A stretch of DNA of 53,229 nt from Actinomycetota bacterium (lineage in GTDB: Bacteria > Actinomycetota > Thermoleophilia > Gaiellales > Gaiellaceae), in assembly GCA_005888435.1 (NCBI GenBank), contig VAXO01000021.1, positions 1 through 53,229 on the forward strand. The letters are read 5' to 3'. Shown here piece by piece: positions 1 to 7,972 of the stretch. Below the pieces are notes generated by a model. The model was not told where the DNA came from and did not search any database. It saw only the letters and a program-made list of their open reading frames with translations. The translations under genes and the position numbers were made by a program. The first letter of the stretch is position 1; every line of letters starts with the position of its first letter.

Positions 1-363
1 GGCGAAGATGAACGCGCCCCGGACCGGGTGGCCGTCGACGGAGATCACCCGCCAGTAGACGAGGTACCAGCCCTCGCCGACGCGCTTCAGGGGAACGACA
101 AGCGTCTTCGGGTCGGCGGCCGAGCGCCGCGGCGAGCCCGCCGTCTGCTGCTCCCCCGCGGCATTCGTCACGGAGATCGCCGCGAAGCGCGGCTCAACGG
201 CCTCCGTATACGTCAACTGCACCACCGGCGGCGGCTGATTGAGCACAACGTTCGCCCGGGGCACCGTTCGAACGAGCCCCGCGTGCGCCCAGGCGGCCGC
301 GGGCAGCGCCAGCGCACCCGTGGCCGCGACTAGGACGAGCGTCGTGCGCAGGCGCAAGGTCAC
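1..363 (-). CDS. copC: CopC-domain copper-binding protein (N-terminal part, runs off the left edge)
   Basis: The visible 121 residues are a Sec signal peptide (TTLVLVAATGALALPAAAWA) followed by a CopC/YobA-type domain. The mature protein begins HAGLVRTVP, placing a His at or near the new N-terminus as in CopC copper sites, and GHPVRGAF lies near the visible end. CopC proteins bind copper outside the membrane and pass it to CopD. The frame is still open at base 1, so a fusion to a CopD/YcnJ membrane domain is possible but not visible. GTG at 363-361 overlaps the TGA of the upstream ycnI gene (GTGA), so the two are probably translationally coupled. The family call is firm; the full architecture is unknown. 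Confidence 0.85.
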   Translation of the reverse strand, partial: MTLRLRTTLVLVAATGALALPAAAWAHAGLVRTVPRANVVLNQPPPVVQLTYTEAVEPRFAAISVTNAAGEQQTAGSPRRSAADPKTLVVPLKRVGEGWYLVYWRVISVDGHPVRGAFIFA

Positions 364-935
364 GCGACCGCGCGCCTCCCGCCCCCTGTGAAGAGCCCGA
401 TCACCGCGACGACGAGCGCGAGCACGCCGACGACGAGCGCGACGATCGCGAGGGTGCTCCCGCCGCCGCCGAGCGACGACTTGAACTCGACCTGCGGCGC
501 CGGCGCATCGGACGACTCCGGCCCCGACCAGTCGACGACGCTCCCGTCGGAGTACGTCTGCCGCACCTTGAACGAGTACGTCTTCGCCGAGTCGGCGGAT
601 GCGAGAAACTGGAAGACCGCGTCTTCCTCGGTCGGGGTGTGCCCGCCCGACCAGGACACCCGCTCGATCTTCGTCTCCTCGCCCGAGCCGGTCGACCTGA
701 CACTGCGCGTCCAGCCGGCCGACGGCACGAACGAGTCGATCGCGAAGCCGTCGGGCGGCGTCAGCTCCACCTTCGACGTGGTCGCGTTCTCCTTCTCCGT
801 CGGCACGGCGAGCGTGAAGAGCTGGCCGTGCTTGGACAGCGCGACGGCCGGGCTCACCTCCGCGTGTGCAAACGCGGATGCGGCCAAGATGAGCGCGCCG
901 CCGAGAGCGGCGACGAAAACGCCGATGCGAAACAC
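360..935 (-). CDS. ycnI: YcnI-like (DUF1775) copper-associated secreted protein
   Basis: A 191-residue protein with an N-terminal signal peptide, mature start HAEVSP, a beta-rich DUF1775 domain and a C-terminal transmembrane anchor (TLAIVALVVGVLALVVAVIG) ending in a short basic tail. In Bacillus YcnI a single His at the mature N-terminus helps bind Cu(II), and the same position is His here. The GTG start at 935 has an AAAGGAGA ribosome site 5 nt upstream (941-948), which decides the start over longer in-frame extensions. It lies between a membrane protein gene (23 nt gap) and copC (4-nt overlap), the usual ycnI-copC neighbourhood. Its proposed role is extracytoplasmic copper binding or delivery, possibly to the caa3 oxidase encoded at 24-28 kb (inference). 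Confidence 0.85.
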   Translation of the reverse strand: MFRIGVFVAALGGALILAASAFAHAEVSPAVALSKHGQLFTLAVPTEKENATTSKVELTPPDGFAIDSFVPSAGWTRSVRSTGSGEETKIERVSWSGGHTPTEEDAVFQFLASADSAKTYSFKVRQTYSDGSVVDWSGPESSDAPAPQVEFKSSLGGGGSTLAIVALVVGVLALVVAVIGLFTGGGRRAVA

Positions 936-958
936 CTGTTTCTCCTTTCGTTGCCGGG

Positions 959-1561
959 TCAGGTGGCGGCAACGGGCGGCGCACGCGCCGAAGCAGCGCG
1001 GCCATGCGCCGCGATGCGAACCGCCGTCGCCTCGCCGAACGACGGCGTGGCGGCGAACATGAGGGCGGGCAGCTCCGCCGCGAGGCGCGCGAACGTGCGG
1101 CGCATCCAGCCGGCGACGTGGCTCGCGGCGGCGATCACCGCCGCGGCGACGAACGAGAGACCCGTTTCGAACGGGATCAGTTCGCGATGTACCGGACCGA
1201 CGAGGCAATGGAGCCCGTGCCAGCCCAGCCCGGCGCGCCAGTGCAGGTACGCCTCGAACATGCCGCCGGCGAAGCACGTCGCCACCGTCAGCCAGGCCGC
1301 GAGCGCGCACGTGCGCGCGACAGCGAACCGCCGTGCGTCGCGCCGCTCGATCAGCGCGCGCTCGCGGACCGCAACCGCAACGAGCCAGCACACCGTGACG
1401 GCGAGGACGGCGCAGATGCCCAACGCAACGAGCGCCGCCACCGGCACTGCCGACCCGCCCGCCTGATGCCGAAGGAAGCGCGCCGACGGGTTCGGCAGCG
1501 CGGCGTACGCGAGCGTCCGCGCGAGCAGGACGACGAGAACGATTGCGCCGGCGCGGATCAC
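959..1561 (-). CDS. Four-helix membrane protein of unknown function in the copper cluster
   Basis: A 200-residue integral membrane protein that I do not recognise. About four hydrophobic segments are visible: residues 1-20 (GAIVLVVLLARTLAYAAL), 42-65, 80-100 and 130-155. One loop is rich in His, Trp and Cys (HWRAGLGWHGLHCLVGPVHRE), which could suit metal or heme binding, but this is speculation. The GTG start at 1561-1559 overlaps the TGA of the preceding lipoprotein gene (GTGA). It is followed 23 nt later by ycnI. Operon position argues for a role in copper trafficking at the membrane. Confidence 0.6.
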   Translation of the reverse strand: MIRAGAIVLVVLLARTLAYAALPNPSARFLRHQAGGSAVPVAALVALGICAVLAVTVCWLVAVAVRERALIERRDARRFAVARTCALAAWLTVATCFAGGMFEAYLHWRAGLGWHGLHCLVGPVHRELIPFETGLSFVAAAVIAAASHVAGWMRRTFARLAAELPALMFAATPSFGEATAVRIAAHGRAASARAPPVAAT

Positions 1562-2391
1562 CGTACGTTGAGGGTAAAGGGAGCCGTCAGCACGCGGCCG
1601 TCCAACTTCGTCTGCAGGAACAGCCTCCATGTGCCGCTGCGCGGGAGGAGCACGCCGACGCGCAGCACGCCCGGCTTCGTCTGCGTCCCGACGACCCGCG
1701 AGCCGCCGAAGACGGACGTGCAGCCGCTCGTCTTCGCCGAGCAGACGTGCGTGTGGAAGTAGTCGAGCGTCCCGGCGCGGAAGAAGATCGCGTGGGCGAG
1801 CGCGCCGAACCACGGCGTGAAAGTCGCCGGGGAACCGTCGGGCCGCGTCACGCGCAGCGACATGAAGTTCGCCTGGATCGCGCGCAGCTTCGGCTTCCCC
1901 TGGAGCGCAAAGCGGTAGCCCCCGACGTTCACGACCGGCTTGAACCGCGGCAGGGCGTCATGGGGCGCTTTGCCCGGGACCGTGATCCAACGGATGAGCT
2001 GGAAGTTCCGCAGCGGCCCGCTCAACGCGGGATATGCGTCGACGACGACCTTGTAGCGGCCCGGAGTCGGAAACGTGACGGTCTGCCGAAACATCCCGTC
2101 AGGCTGCGGCTTGGGGTGGTGGTGGATGATCGTGCCCAGGTCGCTGCGCACGATGATCAGGTGCACGCCGGTGTGCGGCCCGCTGCCCGTCCGGTAGTTC
2201 GTCAGCGGCGCGCCCGACGGCTGGTCGATGCGGAACGAGACCGTCGTGGGCTTCCCGGCGCTCACCTGTGCCGGCGACCAGCCGGCGAGCTGGTACGTCC
2301 GGGCCGCGCCAACCGTGATCTGCGGCGGAGCCGAGGAGCCGCAGCCGGCAACCACGACCGCGAGGAGAACGGCGAGCGCCGCAATTCTCAC
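1558..2391 (-). CDS. His-motif secreted lipoprotein, probable copper-cluster component
   Basis: A 277-residue lipoprotein with signal peptide and lipobox VVAGCGS (Cys16-17). Two beta-rich segments follow, each with a His-rich motif: TIIHHHPKP near residue 90 and YFHTHVCS near residue 215. The pattern (…R.DL….H.HP… then G.F…F…GRY) recurs in actinobacterial exported proteins found beside copC and ycnI, so I infer metal binding at the outer membrane face. The GTG start has TTCAAT 6 nt upstream (2398-2403), compatible with a leaderless transcript. It is the first gene of the minus-strand copper cluster and overlaps the next gene by 4 nt. Function is not established. Confidence 0.65.
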   Translation of the reverse strand: MRIAALAVLLAVVVAGCGSSAPPQITVGAARTYQLAGWSPAQVSAGKPTTVSFRIDQPSGAPLTNYRTGSGPHTGVHLIIVRSDLGTIIHHHPKPQPDGMFRQTVTFPTPGRYKVVVDAYPALSGPLRNFQLIRWITVPGKAPHDALPRFKPVVNVGGYRFALQGKPKLRAIQANFMSLRVTRPDGSPATFTPWFGALAHAIFFRAGTLDYFHTHVCSAKTSGCTSVFGGSRVVGTQTKPGVLRVGVLLPRSGTWRLFLQTKLDGRVLTAPFTLNVR

Positions 2392-2441
2392 GCGGCCATT
2401 GAAGCAGCGGCACCGCCGGAGCCGCCTGATTGAATGACGCC

Positions 2442-3653
2442 GTGGTCCGACGCAATACGTTGTTGCTCGCGGCCACGATGGCGGTGAACTCCGCCGTGCT
2501 GCAGCTGGTCGCGGCGGTCTCCTCGCTCACGTTCGTGCTCGTGACCGGCGTGCGAGGGCTCCTGGGGCTCGGGCCGGCGATCTTCCTCACTGCATCAGCG
2601 CTTACGTCGATGCCCGCCGGACGGATGATGGACCGGTTCGGGCGCAAGCCAGTGATGAGTTTCGGCTTCGTCGTCGGCGCCGCCGGCTGCGCGCTGACCG
2701 CGCTCGCGACGCGCACGGACTCGACGCCGGCCGTGATCGCCGGCTTCGCGCTGATCGGCGCCGCCAGCGCGGTGTCGCTGCTGATCCGGACGGCCGCAGG
2801 GGACATGTATCCGGCGGCCCGCCGCGCCCGCGGCATCTCGTACGTCCTCTTCGGCAGCGTCTTCGGCGCGATCCTCGGGCCGACCGTGTTCGGCCCGATG
2901 TTCGCCGGCAAGGACGTGGAGGCCGACGCCCTGACCGTGCCGTGGCTCGTGGCCGGCGGGATCTCGCTCGTGGCGCTCGCGATCGTCCAGCTCGTCCGCC
3001 CGGACCCGAAGAAGATCGCGGAGATGATCGGGGCGCATGACGAGACGGAGACGGCGGGGCCCGCCGCGCCGCTGCGGGAGATCGTGCGGCGGCCGGGAGT
3101 CATTCCTGCGATGCTCGCCGCGTTCGCGAGCTTCGGCGTGATGGTGTCGGTGATGAACCTGTCCGGCTACGTCGTCGTCGAGCACCATCACCACCATCAG
3201 GACTCGGTCTTCCCGATCATCGGTGCGCACGTGTTCGGCATGTATGCGCTCGTGCTCGTGATCGGCGCGATGATCGACCGCGTCGGGAGAACGCCGGCGC
3301 TCGAGGCGGGGCTGGTGGTGATGGCCGTTTCGACGATCGGGCTGATGTGGGTCGCCGGCGTCTTCGGAACGGCCGTGCTCCTGCTCGGGCTCGGCGTCGG
3401 CTGGAACATCTCCTTCGTCGCAGCGACGGCGCAGATGGCCGACCGGACGAGCCCGGCGGAACGTGGACGGTTGCTGGGCTTCAACGACCAGCTTGCGGGA
3501 TTCTTCGCCGCGGGCCTCGCGCTGCTCGGCGGCTACGCGCTCGACGCGATCGGCGTCGCGGCGCTCGCGATCGGCGCGACCGTCATCGTCGTGTCGCCGA
3601 TCGTGCTGATCGCACGCCCGAGCACCGGGTCTGCGGTCCAGGAGCCTGTGTGA
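2442..3653 (+). CDS. Major facilitator superfamily transporter with an internal His5 run
   Basis: About 403 residues with roughly 12 transmembrane helices. MFS loop motifs are visible: MDRFGRKP after helix 2 and MIDRVGRTPAL after helix 8. A run of five His followed by Gln (VVVEHHHHHQDS, bases 3183-3200) lies at the outer end of helix 7, so it should face outside. I prefer GTG at 2442 over TTG at 2430 because TTGAAT stands 6 nt upstream of 2442; neither has a good ribosome site. It diverges from the copper-cluster lipoprotein 50 bp away and overlaps the following arylsulfotransferase-like gene by 4 nt (GTGA). The substrate is unknown. A metal or metal-complex substrate is a guess from the neighbours and the His run. 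Confidence 0.75.
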   Translation: MVRRNTLLLAATMAVNSAVLQLVAAVSSLTFVLVTGVRGLLGLGPAIFLTASALTSMPAGRMMDRFGRKPVMSFGFVVGAAGCALTALATRTDSTPAVIAGFALIGAASAVSLLIRTAAGDMYPAARRARGISYVLFGSVFGAILGPTVFGPMFAGKDVEADALTVPWLVAGGISLVALAIVQLVRPDPKKIAEMIGAHDETETAGPAAPLREIVRRPGVIPAMLAAFASFGVMVSVMNLSGYVVVEHHHHHQDSVFPIIGAHVFGMYALVLVIGAMIDRVGRTPALEAGLVVMAVSTIGLMWVAGVFGTAVLLLGLGVGWNISFVAATAQMADRTSPAERGRLLGFNDQLAGFFAAGLALLGGYALDAIGVAALAIGATVIVVSPIVLIARPSTGSAVQEPV

Positions 3654-5044
3654 AGCGCGCACATAGTGCTGTGGTGCTAGTCGGTGCGCTCCTCGTGCTC
3701 GTGCCGGCGGCGGCCGACGCGGGGCCCTACGCGCCGTACCGGCACTTCGTCTCGCGGCCGGACCTGAGGCCGCCGCGCGTGAAGATGCTCGTGCGGACGC
3801 GCTACGCCTCGCCGGGCTTTCTCTTCATCGCGCCGAAGAAGAAGGTCGAACAGGGTGGCCCGCTGATCCTCGACAACCGCGGACGCGTCATCTTGTTCAT
3901 GCCCGTCGACCGGCGCGGCGTCACCGACTTCCGCGTGCAGCATTACCGCGGCAAGCGAGTGCTGACGTGGTGGCGCGGCAAGTCGGCGGACAACAAGCGG
4001 CTCGGCCGCTATTCCATCTACGACAACTCGTACCGTCTGGTCACGTACGTCCGTCCGGGGCACGGGCTCTCGGGCGACATGCACGAGTTCAAGATCACGC
4101 CGCGCAACACGGCTCTGATGACGCTGTCGCACCGCGTCCGCGTGAAGACGCGAAACGTGCTCGAGGGCGCGTTCCAGGAGGTCGACATCCGCACCGGACG
4201 CGTACTGTTCGAGTGGCACAGTGTCGGGCACGTTCAGCTGACCGAGTCGTACTACCACCTGCCGCGCAATCCCGACAAGACGTACGACTACTTCCACATC
4301 AACACCATCGAGGTCGACCGCGACGGCAACTTCCTCGTCTCCGCCCGGAACACGCACACGATCTACAAGATCAACCGCAAGACGGGCGCCGTCATGTGGC
4401 GGCTGGGCGGCAAGCGGAGCGACTTCGAGCTCGGCAAGGGTGTCACCTTCGCCTGGCAGCACGACGTGCGGCGCCAATCCGACGGGACCGTGACGCTGTT
4501 CGACAACGAGGCCGCTCCGAAGATGCGGAAGCAGTCACGCGGTCTCGTCATGCGCGTGGACGAGCGCCACAAGACCGTGACGGTCGTGCACAGCTTCGTT
4601 CACACTCCGCCGCTCGTGGCCGTCGACCAGGGAAACATGCAGAAGCTTGCGAACGGGAACTACCTCGTCGGATGGGGACATCAGCCCTACGTGACCGAGT
4701 TCGGGCCACATGGCAAGACGCTGCTCGATCTCCGCTTCGGCCGCTCCGGAGTCGACTCGTACCGCGCCTACCGCTTTCCCTGGATCGGCCGGCCGCACAG
4801 CAAGCCGACCATCGCCGTCGAAGGAGACACGCTGTACGTGAGCTGGAACGGTGCGACCGAGGTGCGCTCGTGGCAGCTGCTCGGCGGGGCGGACAAGAAG
4901 AAGCTGCGTCCGCTGCTGGCGGTGCCGAAGACGGGGTTCGAAGCGGCCATCCCGCTGCCGGCGGACGTTCCCTGGGTCGCGGTGCGCGCGCTCGACCGCC
5001 TCGGCCGCTCGCTCGCCCGGTCGGCGCCGGTGGGACGCGCATGA
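3650..5044 (+). CDS. Arylsulfotransferase (ASST)-family secreted protein, copy 1
   Basis: A 464-residue protein with a Sec signal peptide (SAVVLVGALLVLVPAAADA) and an ASST-family beta-propeller. Family stretches are FHINTIEVDRDGNFLVSAR, NTHTIYKINRKTG, MWRLGG, FAWQHD and YVSWNGATEVRSW. ASST enzymes move sulfate between phenolic compounds outside the cytoplasm, but many actinobacterial members have no tested activity. The GTG start at 3650 overlaps the MFS stop (GTGA), and the ATG of the paralogous copy 2 overlaps this TGA, so all three form one operon. Copies 1 and 2 align along their length (RSRPDL-type N-terminus, same propeller motifs), indicating tandem duplication. No DsbL/DsbI partner is present. 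Confidence 0.75.
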   Translation: MKRAHSAVVLVGALLVLVPAAADAGPYAPYRHFVSRPDLRPPRVKMLVRTRYASPGFLFIAPKKKVEQGGPLILDNRGRVILFMPVDRRGVTDFRVQHYRGKRVLTWWRGKSADNKRLGRYSIYDNSYRLVTYVRPGHGLSGDMHEFKITPRNTALMTLSHRVRVKTRNVLEGAFQEVDIRTGRVLFEWHSVGHVQLTESYYHLPRNPDKTYDYFHINTIEVDRDGNFLVSARNTHTIYKINRKTGAVMWRLGGKRSDFELGKGVTFAWQHDVRRQSDGTVTLFDNEAAPKMRKQSRGLVMRVDERHKTVTVVHSFVHTPPLVAVDQGNMQKLANGNYLVGWGHQPYVTEFGPHGKTLLDLRFGRSGVDSYRAYRFPWIGRPHSKPTIAVEGDTLYVSWNGATEVRSWQLLGGADKKKLRPLLAVPKTGFEAAIPLPADVPWVAVRALDRLGRSLARSAPVGRA

Positions 5045-6522
5045 AGCGGCTCGCCGTCTTCGCAGCGCTGGCGCTCGTCCTTGCGGGCTGCAGCGACAGC
5101 AGCTCCAACAAGCCGGCCACGGCGAAGGCAGCTGCGCAAAAAGGGCCGCCGCCGGGACCGACACAGCACTTCCGCTCGCGACCCGACCTACACCCACCGG
5201 TCGTCAAGATCGACGTCGCCGCGCACGACACGGCGCCCGGCTACATCTTCCTCGCGCCGAAGATGGCCGTCGTCCAGGCCGGGCCGATGATCATGGACAA
5301 CCGCGGCCAGCTCGTCTGGTTCCACCCGCTCAAGTTCACGAAGGGCGTGACGGACTTCCGCGCGCAGCGCTACCGGGGCAAGCCGGTGCTGACGTGGTGG
5401 CGCGGACGCCTGTCGAACGTAGGCGTCGGCGACGGGTGGTACGTCCTCTACAACGACTCGTATCAGCCGATCGCCGAGGCGCGGCCCGGCAAAGGGCTCG
5501 TCGGCGACGTGCACGAGTTCCGGCTGACCTCCCACGACACCGCGCTGATGACCATCTACCACCGACGCCACGTCGACCTCACGTCGATCGGCGGGCCGAA
5601 GGACGGGCTGATCTGGGACGGCATCGTCCAGGAGGTCGACATCCCCAGCGGACGCGTCCTGTTCGAGTGGCACAGCTATCCGCAAGTCGGAATCAAGGAG
5701 TCGTACTCGAACCCGCCCAAGAAGCAGCTCGGCACCAAGCCGTTTCCGTACGACTACATCCACGTCAACTCGATCGACGAGGAGCGCAACGGCAACCTCC
5801 TGATCTCGGGACGAAACACCCATGCGGTGTACGAGGTCAGCCGCAAGACGGGCAAGATCCTCTGGCGGCTCGGCGGGAAGAAGAGCACGTTCAAACTCGC
5901 TTCGGGCGTGCCGTTTGCGTGGCAGCACGACGTGCGCCGCCAGCCGGACGGGACGATCACGATGTTCGACAACGGCGCAGCGCCGCCGGTGCACAAGGAG
6001 ACGCGCATCCTGGTGCTCCGGCTCGACGAGCAGAGCAAGAGCGCGACGCTCGCCCGCAGCTATCACCATCCGAAGAAGCTGCTGTCGCCGTTCGAGGGCA
6101 ACGCGCAGTTCCTCCCTGACGGCCACGTCTTCGTCGGCTGGGGCGGCTGGCCGTACATCAGCGAGTTCAGCAAGAACGGGAAGGTGCTGTTCGACGCGTA
6201 CTTCGGCCACGGGAAGAAGCCTGGCGAGGATGCCGACACGTATCGCGCGTACCGCTTCGCCTGGCGCGGGCATCCGAAGGATGTGCCGGCGATCGCGATC
6301 GCGAACGGGAAGGTCTACGTGAGCTGGAACGGAGCCACGGATGTGACGCGGTGGCAGGTGCTTGCCGGCAACGCGAACGACGACCTAGCGGCCGGCCCCG
6401 CCGCGCCCAAGTCGGGCTTCGAGACTGCGATCCAACTCCCGGCCGACGGCAAGTACGTCGCCGTCCAGGCACTCGGCGCGAACGGCAAGGTCCTCGGCGT
6501 GTCGAAGACGCTGACGCGCTAG
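5041..6522 (+). CDS. Arylsulfotransferase (ASST)-family lipoprotein, copy 2
   Basis: A 493-residue lipoprotein. Signal peptide with lipobox VLAGCSD (Cys about residue 18), a Ser/Ala/Lys-rich linker, then the same ASST-like propeller as copy 1: DYIHVNSIDEERNGNLLIS, GRNTHAVYEVSRKTGK, LWRLGGK, FAWQHD, YVSWNGATDVTRW. ATG at 5041 overlaps the stop of copy 1 (ATGA). The anchoring differs between the copies: copy 1 appears released or uncleaved, copy 2 lipid-anchored, suggesting divided roles at the cell surface. The stop TAG is 2 nt before a palindromic repeat cluster. Family membership is well supported; the enzymatic reaction is inferred only. Confidence 0.75.
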   Translation: MKRLAVFAALALVLAGCSDSSSNKPATAKAAAQKGPPPGPTQHFRSRPDLHPPVVKIDVAAHDTAPGYIFLAPKMAVVQAGPMIMDNRGQLVWFHPLKFTKGVTDFRAQRYRGKPVLTWWRGRLSNVGVGDGWYVLYNDSYQPIAEARPGKGLVGDVHEFRLTSHDTALMTIYHRRHVDLTSIGGPKDGLIWDGIVQEVDIPSGRVLFEWHSYPQVGIKESYSNPPKKQLGTKPFPYDYIHVNSIDEERNGNLLISGRNTHAVYEVSRKTGKILWRLGGKKSTFKLASGVPFAWQHDVRRQPDGTITMFDNGAAPPVHKETRILVLRLDEQSKSATLARSYHHPKKLLSPFEGNAQFLPDGHVFVGWGGWPYISEFSKNGKVLFDAYFGHGKKPGEDADTYRAYRFAWRGHPKDVPAIAIANGKVYVSWNGATDVTRWQVLAGNANDDLAAGPAAPKSGFETAIQLPADGKYVAVQALGANGKVLGVSKTLTR

Positions 6523-6524
6523 CC

Positions 6525-6616
6525 GGGGTCTGACCCCCGTGGGGGTCTGACCCCAACCTTTGGCAAGAGTGACTCGCGCGAACTGCTGGGGTCAGACCCC
6601 TTCGGGGTCAGACCCC
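6525..6616. repeat. Four-copy GGGGTC(A/T)GACCCC palindrome cluster between convergent genes
   Basis: Palindromic 13-mers at 6525-6537, 6542-6554 (both GGGGTCTGACCCC), 6588-6600 and 6604-6616 (both GGGGTCAGACCCC). The two doublets are inverted relative to each other around a 33-nt spacer, so the 92-nt block is one large inverted repeat. On the minus strand the left doublet is preceded by AAAGGTT, a variant of the AAAGGCT seen before other copies in this window. It fills the whole gap between the stops of two convergent genes and shares one base with the second stop. Within each doublet GACCCC and GGGGTC can pair around a 2-4 nt loop, so it may act as a bidirectional terminator. Confidence 0.9.
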
Positions 6617-7245
6617 TAGACGGCGCGGGCGATTCGGAGCTTCGCGAGCTCGCGGTCGCGCTCCTCGAGGATCTCTTCGAGGCGGGCGATCTTCATCCGG
6701 AGCGTCTCGGTCGTCGTGACCATCTCGATGAACGCGCGCTGGCGCTCCTTCAGCAGCGCTTCGATACTGAGTAGCTTCTCGTCGGAGCTCATGAGGGCCG
6801 GCGGCTCCGGCTTCGGCGCGGGCGTCAGGTGCAGCAGCCGCGTCTCGGGCTGCGGCGCAGACGTAGGCGTGTCGAGGTTCGCGACCTGCTCGGCAACCTC
6901 GCGGGCGAGCTGCCGCTCCAGGTCGGGCACGGGCGGCGGCGGAAGCAGGTCGGGCACAGGCGGGAGGTTCGCGACTCGCTCGGCGAGCTCGCGCACCATT
7001 TTGACCGGGTCGAGCGCGGCCTCCGGCTCGGGCTCAGGTTTCGCAACCGCTGACGAGCCCTGGATGTCGAGCACCTGCTCGGCGATCGCGCGCGCGAGCG
7101 CGAGCCACGACGTCCGGCCCTGCTCGATCAGGATCTCGCCCAGGCGCCGGCCCGAGCGCTCCTGCTCTGCGAGCGCGGCTTCGAGGTCGATCTCGGAGAT
7201 TTCCCCTTTTTCGACCAGGATTTGGCCAATCGGACGCCGCCGCAT
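6616..7245 (-). CDS. GspE N-terminal-domain protein with C-terminal coiled coil
   Basis: A 209-residue soluble protein. Residues 3-55 match the N-terminal domain of type II secretion/type IV pilus ATPases (IGQILVEKGEIS, RLGEILIEQG, LARAIAEQ). The middle is Pro/Glu-rich, and residues 150-205 form a strong heptad coiled coil (LLSIEALLKERQRAF to ILEERDRELAKLRI). There is no ATPase domain, so it is a stand-alone adaptor version. ATG at 7245 has AGAGG just upstream. The stop (TAG) shares a base with the repeat cluster. No pilus or secretion genes are nearby. A scaffold or regulatory role is only a guess. Confidence 0.6.
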   Translation of the reverse strand: MRRRPIGQILVEKGEISEIDLEAALAEQERSGRRLGEILIEQGRTSWLALARAIAEQVLDIQGSSAVAKPEPEPEAALDPVKMVRELAERVANLPPVPDLLPPPPVPDLERQLAREVAEQVANLDTPTSAPQPETRLLHLTPAPKPEPPALMSSDEKLLSIEALLKERQRAFIEMVTTTETLRMKIARLEEILEERDRELAKLRIARAV

Positions 7246-7263
7246 GGCCTCTTTTATCGGCAG

Positions 7264-7914
7264 CTAGGCGCTCAGACTGAACGGCGGATATTCGTCCGTC
7301 ACGAGCACGAACGCGTACGCGATGACGCGCGTCCACCAGCGAAAGACGCCTTCGACGAAGTCGAAGAGGCCGCGGGGGTAGCGGCCCGTGAAGAGAATCG
7401 CGAACCAGGCGATCACGACGCAGACGACGGCGGCGATCGTGAGGAACAAGAGGACGATGAAGTGCGGGATCGCCAGGAGCCACTTCACGAGCGGCAGCCA
7501 GCGCGTCAACCCTTCCCGTGCATCCGGATACGGGAAGTCGAGCCGCACCGACTGTTCCTCGTCGGTCGACGGGTAGGTGTCGTCCATGAGGGCGAGGTAG
7601 ACGCCGACCCGGGCCGAGAACCGCATCAGCTGCTGGTTCCAGTCGAACCACCAGCGCGGGTACTTCTGACGAAAGAGGATCATCAGCAGCGGCGCGAAGA
7701 CGAGGGTGCCGCCCGCCCCTGCGGCGAACGTCCACGAGTAATGACCGGCGTGCGAGGTGTACGAATTCCCGCCGTCGACGGCGCTGAGCACGATCACGAT
7801 CGGGATGGCGGCGAAGATCCGGAAGAACGTCGTGGCGCGGTTCAGGTCGCGATCCGGATACGCGACCGAGAACTGGACCGGGTAGCCGCTGGCAGGCGTT
7901 GGCGCTTCGATCAT
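7264..7914 (-). CDS. DUF4389 membrane protein
   Basis: A 216-residue protein of the DUF4389 family: VQFSVAYPDRDLNRATTFFRIF, then WWFDWNQQLMRFSARVGVY, YPDAREGLTRWLPLVKW and LFTGRYPRGLFDFVEGVFRW. Three or four transmembrane helices are visible. The family is common in Actinobacteria and has no known function. ATG at 7914 lies 6 nt after AAGAAT (7921-7926 on the complementary strand), compatible with a leaderless start. The GspE-N-domain gene follows 18 nt after its stop and may be co-transcribed. Confidence 0.75.
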   Translation of the reverse strand: MIEAPTPASGYPVQFSVAYPDRDLNRATTFFRIFAAIPIVIVLSAVDGGNSYTSHAGHYSWTFAAGAGGTLVFAPLLMILFRQKYPRWWFDWNQQLMRFSARVGVYLALMDDTYPSTDEEQSVRLDFPYPDAREGLTRWLPLVKWLLAIPHFIVLLFLTIAAVVCVVIAWFAILFTGRYPRGLFDFVEGVFRWWTRVIAYAFVLVTDEYPPFSLSA

Positions 7915-7972
7915 CGCGCCATTCTTACGCCTCCGGCCGCAACCGCAAAATCGCCGGCGCCGTGGCCGTCCG

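Noticed and set aside
3183-3200. Poly-His tag or vector contamination
   Set aside because: The His run is inside a continuous MFS reading frame with normal helices on both sides and uses mixed CAC/CAT codons; no vector sequence is adjacent.
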